A DNA stretch of 56,428 nt from CAZNGF01 sp964572855 (GTDB lineage Bacteria > Bipolaricaulota > Bipolaricaulia > RBG-16-55-9 > JAJCYT01). The translations under genes were made by a program, and so were the position numbers. The stretch covers positions 1 through 56,428 of the forward strand of contig CAZNGF010000008.1 in the NCBI GenBank assembly GCA_964572855.1, given 5' to 3'. Positions within the stretch are counted from its first letter, which is position 1, and the number at the start of each line of letters is the position of its first letter. Below the pieces are notes generated by a model that saw only the letters and a program-made list of their open reading frames with translations, ran no database searches and had not been told where the DNA came from. Below, piece by piece: positions 23,424-32,312 of this stretch.

Positions 23424-25514
23424 ATGAAACGACTGGTGCTGGTGTTGATCGGAATTTTCGCGTTTGGAAGCCAACTTGCATGGAGTCAAGCCCCCTTAAG
23501 GGTGACCCAGGGAGCTTTCGAGGCCGACGTCGTGCCGCTGGAGGGGCAAACCCCGGCGACGACGTTCTACGACTACCGGGACCTGGGCTCGCGCGCCGCG
23601 CTGACCGAACCCGGCCGCAGCGTCCTGTTCTTCCACCGGGACGGCGCCGGGAGGCTGTCGTTGGTGGCGATCCACGGTCCGCCGGCGCTGGATGTCACCA
23701 ACGCAACGGGCATCGTGCGCTTCATCCTCACGGACCTGCCCGAGGGGAGCGCGCTGGACCTGCTGGACGACCCCGACGACACCCAGGAGTTCGCCCCGCC
23801 GGTGGCGCGCCTGCGCTGGAAGTGGCACACCGGCCGCACCGACGGGATCGTGATCGGCGGGCTCGGCGGCGACTTCGCCTTCAAGCTCGCCCCGCACTTC
23901 ATCCAGGGCGTGAGCGAGTGGGTGCTGTTGAGCCGGACCGAGGAAGGCCACGAGGCGATTCCCCTGCCCTCGCTGGCCGAGCCGCTGCAAATCGCGATGG
24001 GCGCGGCCGCCGGGCGCGGCGCGCGCGCGGCCTTCTCGGTGAGCGGCCCCGACGCGGCGCTGCGCGCCTACAGCCCGCTCTCCTTCGACGCGCGGGACAG
24101 TTTAGCGCCCGACGGCGAGCGGGTCACGCGTTACGAGTGGGACTTCAACGAGGACGGCGACTTCGAGGTCCGCAGCGAGGATCCGGTCACGACCTACGCG
24201 CTGGACCGCAGCGGCACGGTGCGCGTGACGCTGCGCGTGACGACCTCGGACGGGCGCACGGCGCAAACCTCCCAACTGCTCACGCTGATCACGACCACGG
24301 CCGTGCGCGCCGAGCGCGAGATCTCGACGCCGGTGGCGCTGCCGGGGAGCACGTTCCGCGTCACGCTCCAGCTTCGGGTCGAACGCGCGCTCAACGGCTT
24401 GGGGATCGAGGAGCGCTGGCCCGCCGGCTGGACCGTCCAGGGCGTGCGGAGCGACGGCGCCGTGCTCAAGGCGCGCAGCCGCCAGTGGGTCTTCCCCGAC
24501 GCGCTCCAGCTCGGCGAAACCCGCACACTCGTCTACGACGTCACGGTCCCGCCCGCCGACCAGCTCCCCGCCCTGCCGGCCGACTTCCACGTCGCGGGGA
24601 CCCTGGCCAGCGAGCTGCCCCGCTTAAAAACGGCGGTGCAGGGCGAGAACCGCGTCCAGGTGGCCACCTGCCTCGCAACGCCGGTGGCCCTGGCGCATTT
24701 GGACCTGGAGCGCGACGCGCTCGACCTGCGGTTGCCCGAACGGATCACGGCCGCCCAGTCGCAGCGCGCACGCGGCCTCTGGCTCGGCGGGGGGATGCTG
24801 CCCGGGGCGTGCGCCAACGCGGTCACGCTGGAGACGCTGCAACGGGTCATGCGCCACCGCACGCTGGAACTCCCGGTGGACGAGGCGCTGCCGCAGGCGG
24901 GCGTGGAGGTGGGCGTGCGGACCGAGCGCACCGTGTTCACGACGCTGCCGGGCGGACAGCTCTATTTGCCGGGGGACGAGCGCCGCTTCCGGGTCGCGCT
25001 CGAGCTCACGGCGGTGCGGGACGTGGATTCGGTGGGCATCACGGAGTTCATCCCCTTTCGCTGGGGAATCGAGCCGCAATCCGACCCCGACGTCGCCTTC
25101 AACGCGGGCGAGAGCCAGTGGCTGCTGGAACGAAGGCTGAAAGCGGGCCAGACGCACACCTTGCTCTACGACGTCGTCCTTCCCGAGGGCGAGGAGGCGG
25201 AGCGCTTCGTTTTACGCGGCACGGCCCACCTGCCCGACAGCCCGTTTGCCGAGGTCATCGAAGGGGACGCCCAGGTGAGCACGGTCATGTGCCTGGACGT
25301 GCTGGTGGCCGTGGCTCACTGGGATCTGGACAGAAACGAGATCGACCTCGAGCTGGACAACCTGATCCAACTCGAGCAGGCCCGGGCCGCCATGGCCCTC
25401 TGGCTCGACGGGGGGGAGATCCCCGGCACGTGCGGGGCCGAGCTGGACTTCGCCACCGTCCAGCGCATCACGAGCTACGCCGTGAGCGGGACGCCGGTGG
25501 ATCAGCCGCTATAG
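23424..25514 (+). CDS. Large exported protein with a PKD domain and two degenerate dockerin-like modules
   Basis: 696 residues. Signal peptide MKRLVLVLIGIFAFGSQLAWSQ. PKD domain about 212-292 (YSPLSFDARDS, RYEWDFNEDGDFEV, DRSGTVRVTLRVTTSDGRT). Then two repeats of a DUF11-like beta domain (about 300-410 and 500-610), each followed by an about 75-residue module with a degenerate dockerin look: HLDLERDALDLRLPERI...ARGLWLGGGMLPGAC and HWDLDRNEIDLELDNLI...AMALWLDGGEIPGTC. Intact EF-hand spacing survives best in the second. The promoter box lies 9 bases before the ATG. Inferred: surface or periplasmic structural protein. No catalytic motif seen. Confidence 0.82.
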   Translation: MKRLVLVLIGIFAFGSQLAWSQAPLRVTQGAFEADVVPLEGQTPATTFYDYRDLGSRAALTEPGRSVLFFHRDGAGRLSLVAIHGPPALDVTNATGIVRFILTDLPEGSALDLLDDPDDTQEFAPPVARLRWKWHTGRTDGIVIGGLGGDFAFKLAPHFIQGVSEWVLLSRTEEGHEAIPLPSLAEPLQIAMGAAAGRGARAAFSVSGPDAALRAYSPLSFDARDSLAPDGERVTRYEWDFNEDGDFEVRSEDPVTTYALDRSGTVRVTLRVTTSDGRTAQTSQLLTLITTTAVRAEREISTPVALPGSTFRVTLQLRVERALNGLGIEERWPAGWTVQGVRSDGAVLKARSRQWVFPDALQLGETRTLVYDVTVPPADQLPALPADFHVAGTLASELPRLKTAVQGENRVQVATCLATPVALAHLDLERDALDLRLPERITAAQSQRARGLWLGGGMLPGACANAVTLETLQRVMRHRTLELPVDEALPQAGVEVGVRTERTVFTTLPGGQLYLPGDERRFRVALELTAVRDVDSVGITEFIPFRWGIEPQSDPDVAFNAGESQWLLERRLKAGQTHTLLYDVVLPEGEEAERFVLRGTAHLPDSPFAEVIEGDAQVSTVMCLDVLVAVAHWDLDRNEIDLELDNLIQLEQARAAMALWLDGGEIPGTCGAELDFATVQRITSYAVSGTPVDQPL

Positions 25515-25569
25515 CCAAAGGGAGAAGGGAAACGAGGTCGAGAAGTACTCCCCTCCTCCGTCCTTCCCC

Positions 25570-25911
25570 CTATCTGACCTCCGCCCCGCGGTTGACCGGG
25601 CGCTCGACCGTGACCAGGCTGTTGACCTCGCCGGCGCCGTAGGCCACCAGCACGAGGCCGCGCACGCGCTCCCCCGCCACGGTGGTCGGGGGCAGGTTGC
25701 AGAGCACGACCACCTGTTTGCCGATCGTCTCCTCGGGATCGTAGAACTTGGCGATCGGGGCCAGCGCCGTGCGGCGTCCCTTCTCGAACGCCACGTGCAA
25801 CAGCAGGTGCCGCGTGTTGCTCTCGATCCGCTCCGCCCCCACGACCTCGCCGGCGCGCAGCTCGCAGCGGTGGAATGCCTCCATCGTGACAAAGCGTTCG
25901 GGCTCGTTCAC
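25570..25911 (-). CDS. tRNA-binding-domain (OB-fold) protein
   Basis: 113 residues forming one tRNA_bind domain: FHRCELRAGEVVGAERIE, HLLLHVAFEKGRRTALAPIAKFYDPEETIGKQVVVLCNLPPTTVAGERVRGLVLVAY. This is the fold of CsaA and of the methionyl-tRNA synthetase C-terminal domain, here as a free-standing protein. GTG start at 25911 with AAGGAGG 4 bases upstream. Convergent with the PKD gene. CsaA-like chaperone or tRNA-binding partner; cannot be told apart from sequence. Confidence 0.8.
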   Translation of the reverse strand: MNEPERFVTMEAFHRCELRAGEVVGAERIESNTRHLLLHVAFEKGRRTALAPIAKFYDPEETIGKQVVVLCNLPPTTVAGERVRGLVLVAYGAGEVNSLVTVERPVNRGAEVR

Positions 25912-25969
25912 GTCGCCTCCTTGCCGGCCAGGATAGGGCACCGGATGCCCGCGGGCGAGCGCCCTCGCG

Positions 25970-25999
25970 TTGAAACCGGGCCCCCGTTTCGGGTATACC
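25970..25999 (+). promoter_or_regulatory. Promoter of the CBS-ACT/Nudix pair
   Basis: -35 TTGAAA (25970-25975), 18-base spacer, -10 TATACC (25994-25999), 31 bases before the ATG. Confidence 0.6.
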
Positions 26000-26030
26000 G
26001 GGGCAGCGCCACCGCCCGACGAGGGGGAGC

Positions 26031-26636
26031 ATGTTCGTACACCGTTGGATGAGCACGCAGGTCATCACCATCAGCCCGCACGTCGTCGCCAGCGAGGCGT
26101 TGCGCGTGCTCGACAGCCACCACGTCAAGCGCCTGCCCGCGGTCGCCGACGAGACCGTGGTCGGCATCATCCACCGCAACGCGCTCATCCGCGCGCTGTT
26201 CGTTGCCAAGGACGACCAGCCGGTGAGCGAGCTCATGAGCGACGAGGTGGTCACGATCTTGCCCGAGGCCACGCTGGAGGAGGCCGCGCTCGTGATGGAC
26301 GAGCACGAGATCAGCGCGCTGCCCGTGGTCGAAGGCGCGCGGCTGGTCGGGATCATCACCAAGTCCGACATCTTCCGGGCCTTCGTGCGCGTGATGGGCC
26401 TGCTCGAGGGCGGCCAGCGCCTCACGCTGCGGCTCAAGGACCGGCCCGGCGCGCTCATCCAGGCGCTCGAACCCATGAAGGCGCACGACCTCAACGTCGT
26501 GAGCGTGGCCAGCTGCAAGGTGCCCGGCGCCCCCCCCGGCACCAAGGAGATCACGCTGCGGCTCAAGACCCGCGACGTGGGCCAGCTCGTGGCCGAGCTC
26601 ATCCGCAACGGCGTCGACGTGGTCGACTGGCGTTGA
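26031..26636 (+). CDS. CBS-pair protein with C-terminal ACT-like domain
   Basis: 201 residues. Two CBS repeats (MSTQVITISPHVVASEALRVLDSHHVKRLPAV...GIIHRNALI and MSDEVVTILPEATLEEAALVMDEHEISALPVV...GIITKSDIF, about 7-123). An ACT-like domain follows (RLTLRLKDRPGALIQALEPMKAHDLNVVSVASCK, about 132-200). CBS pairs sense adenine nucleotides; ACT domains often sense amino acids. It closely resembles the minus-strand gene at 37924-38586. The stop overlaps the Nudix start (TTGA). Confidence 0.88.
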   Translation: MFVHRWMSTQVITISPHVVASEALRVLDSHHVKRLPAVADETVVGIIHRNALIRALFVAKDDQPVSELMSDEVVTILPEATLEEAALVMDEHEISALPVVEGARLVGIITKSDIFRAFVRVMGLLEGGQRLTLRLKDRPGALIQALEPMKAHDLNVVSVASCKVPGAPPGTKEITLRLKTRDVGQLVAELIRNGVDVVDWR

Positions 26637-27055
26637 GCGTGGCCGGCTCCCCGCGCGCGGCCGTGGGCGCGGTCGTCCTGCGCGGCCCCGAGGTGCTGCT
26701 GGTGCGGCGCGGCCAGCCCCCCAAGGCCGGGCACTGGACGCTGCCCGGCGGCAAGATCGAGCCCGGCGAGCGCGCCCGCGAGGCCGTGGCCCGCGAGCTG
26801 CGCGAGGAGTGCGCTATCGAGGTCGAGGTCACGCGGCTGCTGGACGCGGTCGACCTCATCGAGCGGGACGCCTCCGGCTCGCTGCGCTACCACTACGTCG
26901 TGCTGGACTTCCTGGCGCGCGTCCGGGGCGGGACGCTGCGGGCCGGGTCGGACGTCGCGGAGGCGCGCTGGGTCGAGCGCGGGCGCCTGGCCGACTACGC
27001 CCTGAGCGACGACGCCTGCCGCCTGATCGAGCGCGCGTTTGAAACGGCCGGGTGA
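26633..27055 (+). CDS. Nudix hydrolase
   Basis: 140 residues. Nudix box GGKIEPGERAREAVARELREECAI (about 38-61) matches G-x5-E-x7-RE-U-x-EE-x-G-U except Ala for the last Gly. Start ambiguous: TTG at 26633 overlaps the upstream stop codon; GTG at 26639 is the alternative. Strong start segment AAVGAVVLRGPEVLLVRRGQPPKAGHWTLPGGK resembles ADP-ribose pyrophosphatase and MutT types. Substrate not assigned. Confidence 0.88.
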   Translation: MSVAGSPRAAVGAVVLRGPEVLLVRRGQPPKAGHWTLPGGKIEPGERAREAVARELREECAIEVEVTRLLDAVDLIERDASGSLRYHYVVLDFLARVRGGTLRAGSDVAEARWVERGRLADYALSDDACRLIERAFETAG

Positions 27056-27066
27056 GTCCCCTCCCC

Positions 27067-27096
27067 TTGAAAGGGACGGGCCGAGTGCGGTATGTT
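27067..27096 (+). promoter_or_regulatory. Promoter of the CARDB-domain gene
   Basis: -35 TTGAAA (27067-27072), 18-base spacer, -10 TATGTT (27091-27096), 33 bases before the GTG. Confidence 0.55.
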
Positions 27097-27129
27097 CGAT
27101 TCGACCCCTGTGAACAAAGGAGACCGATC

Positions 27130-28404
27130 GTGAATCAGAAGCGCTGGCTGGTCGTGGGGGGCGGGTTGCTCCTCCTGTGTTGGATGTTGGGCGGCAGCGC
27201 GCTGGCCCAGTTCGGCGAACCGGACCTCGTGGTGGATGCGATCGGCCTCGACCCGGAACAACCGCGCGCGGGACAGCCCGTCGAGATTCAGGTATCGGTG
27301 GGCAACACGCAGGCGACCACCGCCAGCGACCGCTTTGAGGTCTTGATCCGCATGGACGGGACCACGCTCTCCAACGCGCGCGTCCTCCAGCTGGGCCCCT
27401 TCCAGACCCAGACCGTGATCACGACCTGGGAGGCCGTCGAGGGCGAGCACACGCTCACGGTCGAGGTCGACCGCCGCAACGCGGTTCAAGAACGAAACGA
27501 GCGCAACAACGAGGCCCGGTTCACGTTCACGGTGGCCGCGGACGCCAAGGTCGAGTCGTTCACGCGCCGCGCGCTCTCCGTGCAGGGGGACGCCTGGGAA
27601 AAAACGGGGACGGCGCTGCTCCCCTCCGCCCCCTCCGACAACCTGTTCGGCCAGCTCACCGCGCTCAAGGAGGGCTTCGACACGGCCGCCAAGCAGATGC
27701 GCTACGCCCACAGCACGCTCGCCTCCCTGCGCGACGCGCTCCCGACCGACCTGCGCTCGGACGCGCACTTCGCCGCGCTGGTCGCCCCCTACGCGGCGGC
27801 CGGCGAGGCGGCCGAGGCGGCCAAGGCCGGCCTGGACGCGCTCGACCTGGGCAAAACGATCACGGCCATGGGGGAGCTCGAAGCCGGCCTGCGCGCGCTG
27901 GCCGCGGAACGCGAGCGCTTCCCCGTGCTGGCGGGGCTGGGCGAAGCCGCCGACGCGCTGGCCCGCGCGATCGAGGCGGCCCGCGTCGCGGAGGAGGCCT
28001 TCGCCGCTTCGGACACGGGCGCCCAGGAGGACGCGCTGGCCGAGCTGTTCGGCGAGGTCGAGCTGTTCAGCACGCAGCTCTTGACGGTGAGCGAGGCGCT
28101 GGCCGCCTCGGCTGCAGAGGCCCGCACCCGCTTCCTGGGTCCCGAGGGCGAGCCGCTGGAGGCGTTGCCGCGCGCGGTCGCGGTGACCGTGGTCGCCCCG
28201 GCACCGGGCCTGAGCTTCGACGTGCTGAGCGCACAAGGGGAAACGATCGTGACGCTGGAGACCAGCGAGGCCGCGCTCACCTGGGAGGCCACCGACGAGC
28301 GGGGACACCCGCTCGACCCCGGCACGTACTTCTACCGTGCCCGCTGGAACGGCGGATCGGCCCTGGAACTGGACCTGGGCCGGCTCACCCTGGTGGCCGA
28401 CTGA
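27130..28404 (+). CDS. Exported CARDB-domain protein with a helical middle
   Basis: 424 residues. GTG at 27130 with AAGGAG 7 bases upstream. Signal peptide (RWLVVGGGLLLLCWMLGGSALAQ), CARDB-type Ig-like domain (PDLVVDAIGLDPEQPRAGQPVEIQVSVGNTQ...VDRRNAVQERNERNN, about 30-130), then an Ala-rich helical region (about 150-335) that looks like a helical bundle. A C-terminal beta segment (FDVLSAQGETIVTLETSEAALTWEATDERG...LDPGTYFYRARW) resembles a FlgD/FN3-type fold. Known: CARDB domains occur in cell-surface adhesion proteins. Its end overlaps the convergent transporter gene by 20 bases. Confidence 0.8.
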   Translation: MNQKRWLVVGGGLLLLCWMLGGSALAQFGEPDLVVDAIGLDPEQPRAGQPVEIQVSVGNTQATTASDRFEVLIRMDGTTLSNARVLQLGPFQTQTVITTWEAVEGEHTLTVEVDRRNAVQERNERNNEARFTFTVAADAKVESFTRRALSVQGDAWEKTGTALLPSAPSDNLFGQLTALKEGFDTAAKQMRYAHSTLASLRDALPTDLRSDAHFAALVAPYAAAGEAAEAAKAGLDALDLGKTITAMGELEAGLRALAAERERFPVLAGLGEAADALARAIEAARVAEEAFAASDTGAQEDALAELFGEVELFSTQLLTVSEALAASAAEARTRFLGPEGEPLEALPRAVAVTVVAPAPGLSFDVLSAQGETIVTLETSEAALTWEATDERGHPLDPGTYFYRARWNGGSALELDLGRLTLVAD

Positions 28405-29314
28405 GCGCGCGGCGGCGCGCCGGCCACTGGGCCACCAGCATGGCCAGCAGGATGAACGCCGCCCCCGCCCACTGGAGCGCCGCCAGCCGCTCCCCCAGCA
28501 GCCAGACCCCGAACAGCGCCGCGAACGCCGGCTCGCTCGAGAAGATGACCGCGGTCTGGGCCGCGGTCGAGTGCGGCTGAAAGCGGTTCTGGATCCAAAA
28601 CGCCAACGCCGTGGCCAGCACGGCCGTGATCGCGATCGCCCGCCAGAGCGCCGCGCCCTCCGGCCAGCGCCAGCCCTCGGCCGCGCTCACGCCCAGCGCG
28701 CTCAGGGCCGTGACGGTCCCGATCTGGACCAGCAGCAGGAACACGTAGTTCTCGGGCCGCGCATACCGGCCCACCAGCAGGATGTGGAGCGCGAACGAGA
28801 GCGCGCACAGCAGCGTGAGCGCGTCCCCCAGGTTAAAGGCCACCTGCGCGCCCCCCGTCCCGAACACGATCAGCCCCAGCCCGAGCGCCGAGAGGAGTGC
28901 GCCGATCCAGGCGCGGCGCACGACGCGCGCCCGGAACAGTTGCACGCCCAGCACGGGGACGAGCACGACCGACAGCCCCGTGATGAAGCCGCTCTTGGTC
29001 GCGCTCGTGTAGACGAGCCCCCAGGTCTGGAACCAGTAGCCGCAGAAGAGCACGAGCCCGATGAGTGCGCCCTTGAGCCAGACCCGACCCGGAGCGCGCA
29101 CGCGCAACCGGGCGCCGAACAGGATGGCGAGCAGGGCGCTGGCCAGCAGGAAGCGATAGAAGAGGAAGGAAAACGTCCCCGTCGCCTCCAGGCTCTCCTT
29201 GACCAGGACGAACGTCCAGCCCCAGATGAGCGCGACCAGCAGCAGCGCGAGCTGGGCGGCGCCGGTCACGGCCGGGAACGCGGGATGGAGAGCGGGGAGT
29301 TCATGGGGCGCCAT
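28385..29314 (-). CDS. EamA/DMT-family transporter
   Basis: 309 residues, ten membrane helices in two EamA repeats. Seen: LALLLVALIWGWTFVLVKESLEATGTFSFLFYRFLLA in repeat 1, and later ALAFWIQNRFQPHSTAAQTAVIFSSEPAFAALFGVWLLGERLAALQWAGAAFIL, the classic second-repeat signature. ATG at 29314 chosen; a TTG nine codons upstream is possible. Substrate unknown (amino-acid or metabolite exporters are common in this family). Confidence 0.88.
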   Translation of the reverse strand: MAPHELPALHPAFPAVTGAAQLALLLVALIWGWTFVLVKESLEATGTFSFLFYRFLLASALLAILFGARLRVRAPGRVWLKGALIGLVLFCGYWFQTWGLVYTSATKSGFITGLSVVLVPVLGVQLFRARVVRRAWIGALLSALGLGLIVFGTGGAQVAFNLGDALTLLCALSFALHILLVGRYARPENYVFLLLVQIGTVTALSALGVSAAEGWRWPEGAALWRAIAITAVLATALAFWIQNRFQPHSTAAQTAVIFSSEPAFAALFGVWLLGERLAALQWAGAAFILLAMLVAQWPARRRALSRPPG

Positions 29315-29364
29315 TCTAGCCCGCCCGTCTTGTGGTCTCAACGCCCCCGGGATACCCTGAGCGC

Positions 29365-30123
29365 ATGGACCTGAGCGAGGCGCAGATCGACCGCTACGCG
29401 CGCCACATCCTGCTGCCCGAGGTGGGCGGCGCGGGGCAGGCCCGGCTGCTGAATTCGAGCGTCCTGATCGTGGGCGCGGGCGGGCTGGGCTCGCCGGCGG
29501 CGCTCTACCTGGCCGCGGCCGGCGTGGGCCGGATCGGGCTGGTCGATCACGACGTCGTGGACCGCTCGAACCTGCAGCGCCAGGTGCTCTACGCCGACGC
29601 CGAACTGGGCCAAGCCAAGGTCCGGGTCGCGGCCGCGAAGCTGCGCGCGCTCAACCCCGACGTCGAAATCGAACCGCACGAGCTGCGTCTGGACGCCGAC
29701 CACGCCGACGCGCTGCTGGGCGACTACGACCTCGTGCTGGACGGCTCCGACAACTTCGAGACGCGCTACCTGGTCAACGACGCCTGCGCCCGCGCGGGCA
29801 AGCCCAACGCCTTTGGGAGCGTGCTGGGCTTCGAGGGGCAGGCCGCGCTGTTTGCGCCCGCCGGGCCGTGTTACCGCTGCGTGTTCCCGTCCCCGCCGCC
29901 CGCGGGCTCGGTTCCGACTTGCGCCGAGGCGGGCGTGATCGGCCCCATCGCAGGAATCGTGGGCCTGATCCAGGCCAGCGAGGCGCTCAAGTGGCTGCTC
30001 GGGATCGGGCACTCCTTACACGGCCGGTTGTTACTGATCGACGCGCTTTCGATGCGCGTCGACGAGGTAGCGCTGCAGCGCAACCCCGACTGCCCGGCCT
30101 GCGGGGCGAGCACAGCCGTTTGA
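29365..30123 (+). CDS. ThiF/MoeB/HesA-family adenylyltransferase
   Basis: 252 residues. Activates the C terminus of a ubiquitin-like sulfur carrier (ThiS, MoaD or similar) with ATP. Seen: YARHILLPEVGGAGQARLL, nucleotide loop GAGGLGSPAALYLAAAGVG (about 39-57), acidic DHDVVDRSNLQRQVLY with the conserved Arg residues, DGSDNFETRYLVNDAC, candidate catalytic Cys in VPTCAEAG, and zinc pairs CYRC and CPAC. ATG at 29365. Divergent from the transporter. No carrier gene adjacent, so the pathway (thiamine, molybdopterin or cysteine) is open. Confidence 0.9.
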   Translation: MDLSEAQIDRYARHILLPEVGGAGQARLLNSSVLIVGAGGLGSPAALYLAAAGVGRIGLVDHDVVDRSNLQRQVLYADAELGQAKVRVAAAKLRALNPDVEIEPHELRLDADHADALLGDYDLVLDGSDNFETRYLVNDACARAGKPNAFGSVLGFEGQAALFAPAGPCYRCVFPSPPPAGSVPTCAEAGVIGPIAGIVGLIQASEALKWLLGIGHSLHGRLLLIDALSMRVDEVALQRNPDCPACGASTAV

Positions 30124-30149
30124 CGCGCTTTTGACCGCGCTTCTATGGT
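30120..30149 (+). promoter_or_regulatory. Possible promoter of the exported protein at 30196
   Basis: -35 TTGACG (30120-30125) overlapping the ThiF stop, 18-base spacer, -10 TATGGT (30144-30149). Confidence 0.5.
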
Positions 30150-30195
30150 CCGGACGAGCGGGCTTTGGTAAGCTGAGGAGGTTGCAGGAGGCGCT

Positions 30196-30738
30196 ATGAG
30201 AAAACCCTGGCTCGTGCTCTTGATCGCCCTGACCCTGTTCGCCCCCGGCACGACGCTGGCCCAGAACGACCGTTCCGAGCTGATCGGGCTGACCGAGACC
30301 ATGCTGACCCAGCTCGACCTGGCGGTGCAGCAGAGCGCGTTCGGCGCCTTCTCGGCCACGCTGGCCGAGGTCCGGCTCAACGCGCGCCAGACGCTCAACA
30401 TCATGGTGGGGCGCGACGACCCCGGCTTCGATTCGAACGTGCCCAACCTGGGCGACGGCGTGGGGCTGCTCAACCACATCAACCGGCTCAGCCGCGCGCT
30501 CAGCGCGCTGACGCCGGCACGCGAGCTGCGCATCACGGCGGACAACATGCGCTTTTTCGCGGGCGCGGCCGTCGACCTGCTCAAAGGGGCGCTGGAAATC
30601 GAGCAGGCCGAACGCGCCCGCCGCCAGGTCCGCCTGGCGCAGGGGCTGTTGCTGGCCGCGCGCGGCGCACCCGACGACCTGCCCAGTGAGGGCGGGGCGC
30701 GCACGTTGCTGTCGTTCCTGCGACGTGCTGGGGATTAG
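30196..30738 (+). CDS. Exported helical protein of unknown function
   Basis: 180 residues; ATG with GCAGGAGG 5 bases upstream. Signal peptide RKPWLVLLIALTLFAPGTTLAQ. The mature part is mostly helical (IGLTETMLTQLDLAVQQSAFGAFSATLAEVRLNARQTLNIMVG; LEIEQAERARRQVRLAQGLLLAARG). It shares helical style, but no clear motif, with the middle of the CARDB protein. No family recognised. A palindromic repeat follows. Confidence 0.7.
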   Translation: MRKPWLVLLIALTLFAPGTTLAQNDRSELIGLTETMLTQLDLAVQQSAFGAFSATLAEVRLNARQTLNIMVGRDDPGFDSNVPNLGDGVGLLNHINRLSRALSALTPARELRITADNMRFFAGAAVDLLKGALEIEQAERARRQVRLAQGLLLAARGAPDDLPSEGGARTLLSFLRRAGD

Positions 30739-30766
30739 CGGGGAGTAGAGGGCGTGACGTTCAGCC

Positions 30767-30823
30767 GTAGGGGTCCAATTCATTGGACCCGAGCAGGCCG
30801 GGCGCGATGAAGCGCGCCCCTAC
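30767..30823 (+). repeat. Compound palindromic repeat
   Basis: 57 bp: GTAGGGG with TCCAATTCATTGGA palindrome, then GGGCGCGATGAAGCGCGCC palindrome and CCCCTAC. It has the two palindromes of 3261-3359 in the opposite order, so it is the same element inverted. Confidence 0.8.
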
Positions 30824-30848
30824 AACGGGTGCACAACCGTATCTTCCA

Positions 30849-32312
30849 TCAAACCAAGGACCGCACCAGTTCCCCCGCCGCCGCGTGCATGTGCTCGAGC
30901 GCCTCGGGCGAGTTCATCTCGCAGTAGACGCGCAGCAGCGGCTCGGTGCCGGAGGCCCGGCACATGAGCCAGCCGTCGGCGAACCGGAGCTTGACGCCGT
31001 CCAGGTCCTCGACGCGCACGACGCGTTCTCCCCCGACCTGATCAGGCGGGTCGCTCAGCAGGCGCTCGACGACCTCGAGGCGTTCTTCCAGGCGCAGGTC
31101 GCGGCGGGCGTAGTGGCGCGGGCCGTAGGCTTTCATCATGTCGGCCACCAGCCGGCTCGGGGGCACGCCGCCCTTGGCCACGGCCTCCAGCAGCAGCAGG
31201 GCCATCAGCAGGCCGTCGCGCTCCAGCACGTGCCCCTTGACCGCGATGCCGCCGCTCTCCTCGCCGCCGATGAGCACATCACGGGTCAGCATCTGCTCGG
31301 CCACGTACTTGAAGCCGATCGGGACCTGTACGACGTGCAGGCCGTATTCGGCGGCGATGCGGTCCACGGTGTCGGTGAGCGCGAAGCTCTTGACCACGTC
31401 GCCGCGCCCCCCCTCCTCGACCAGGTGTTTCAGGATCAGGCTGTAGCAGTGGTGGCTGGTGAGCACCGCGCCGGTGTCGTCCATGCCGCCGATGCGGTCG
31501 GCGTCGCCGTCGGTGACGACGCCGATCAAAAGCTCGCCGCGCTGGAGCCGGGCGCGCTGGGCGCGCACGACGGCCTTGAGCGGCGTGAGGTTCTGCGGGG
31601 TGGGCTCGGGGTTGTAGCCGCTGAACATCGGGTCGGGCTGGGCGCGCACCTGGACGCACGGCACGCCCGCCCCCTTGAGCAGCGCGGCCAGGCAGCCCGC
31701 GCCGGAGCCGTTCATGGCGTCGACCACGACCCGCAGCTTGCCGGCTTTGATGCGCTCCAGGTCCACCAGTTCGGCCAAGCGCTTGAGGTACGGCGTCTTG
31801 AAATCCGTCCGCTCGATGTCACCGTCGTAAAGGGGAAAGCGTGCCTGGCGCGGCAGGCGCCGCTCGACCTCGGCGGTGTAGCTCGGGGGCGCCGAGCCGC
31901 CGAACTCGGCCTTGAGCTTGAAGCCGCTGTAGGCCGGCGGGTTGTGGCTCGAGGTGATCATGACCCCGCAGGCGGCCCCGTGCGTCTCGACCGCGTGCGA
32001 GAGCGTCGGCGTGGGCACGAAGTCGTGGGAAACCTGGACCGGGATGCCGTTGCCCGCCAGCACGCGCGCGACGTGGAGCGCGAATTCTTCAGAGAGAAAG
32101 CGCGTGTCGTAGCCGATCACGACCCCCGCGTCGACCTCGCGGTAGGGCGCGCCCCAGTCGCGGTAGAGGTCGATGCGCTTGCGCCGGCCGTCGGTGAGAA
32201 AATCCGCCAGCGCCTGGGCCACGCGCCCCACGTTGTCGAAGGTGAACTCGCGGGCGATGATCCCGCGCCAGCCGTCCGTGCCGAACCGAATCGCTTCCTT
32301 GTGTGCGCTCAT
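30849..32312 (-). CDS. Phosphoglucomutase/phosphomannomutase family enzyme
   Basis: 487 residues. Interconverts hexose 1- and 6-phosphates through a phosphoserine. Seen: FGTDGWRGI (10-18), catalytic Ser 122 in TSSHNPP, metal loop DGDADR (268-273), sugar loop GGEESGG (349-355), phosphate site RASGTEP (452-458). ATG at 32312 overlaps the upstream stop (ATGA), so it is coupled to the small gene before it. An open frame further upstream encodes a Gly/Arg-rich shadow and was rejected. Sugar preference (glucose, mannose or glucosamine) not assigned. Confidence 0.93.
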   Translation of the reverse strand: MSAHKEAIRFGTDGWRGIIAREFTFDNVGRVAQALADFLTDGRRKRIDLYRDWGAPYREVDAGVVIGYDTRFLSEEFALHVARVLAGNGIPVQVSHDFVPTPTLSHAVETHGAACGVMITSSHNPPAYSGFKLKAEFGGSAPPSYTAEVERRLPRQARFPLYDGDIERTDFKTPYLKRLAELVDLERIKAGKLRVVVDAMNGSGAGCLAALLKGAGVPCVQVRAQPDPMFSGYNPEPTPQNLTPLKAVVRAQRARLQRGELLIGVVTDGDADRIGGMDDTGAVLTSHHCYSLILKHLVEEGGRGDVVKSFALTDTVDRIAAEYGLHVVQVPIGFKYVAEQMLTRDVLIGGEESGGIAVKGHVLERDGLLMALLLLEAVAKGGVPPSRLVADMMKAYGPRHYARRDLRLEERLEVVERLLSDPPDQVGGERVVRVEDLDGVKLRFADGWLMCRASGTEPLLRVYCEMNSPEALEHMHAAAGELVRSLV

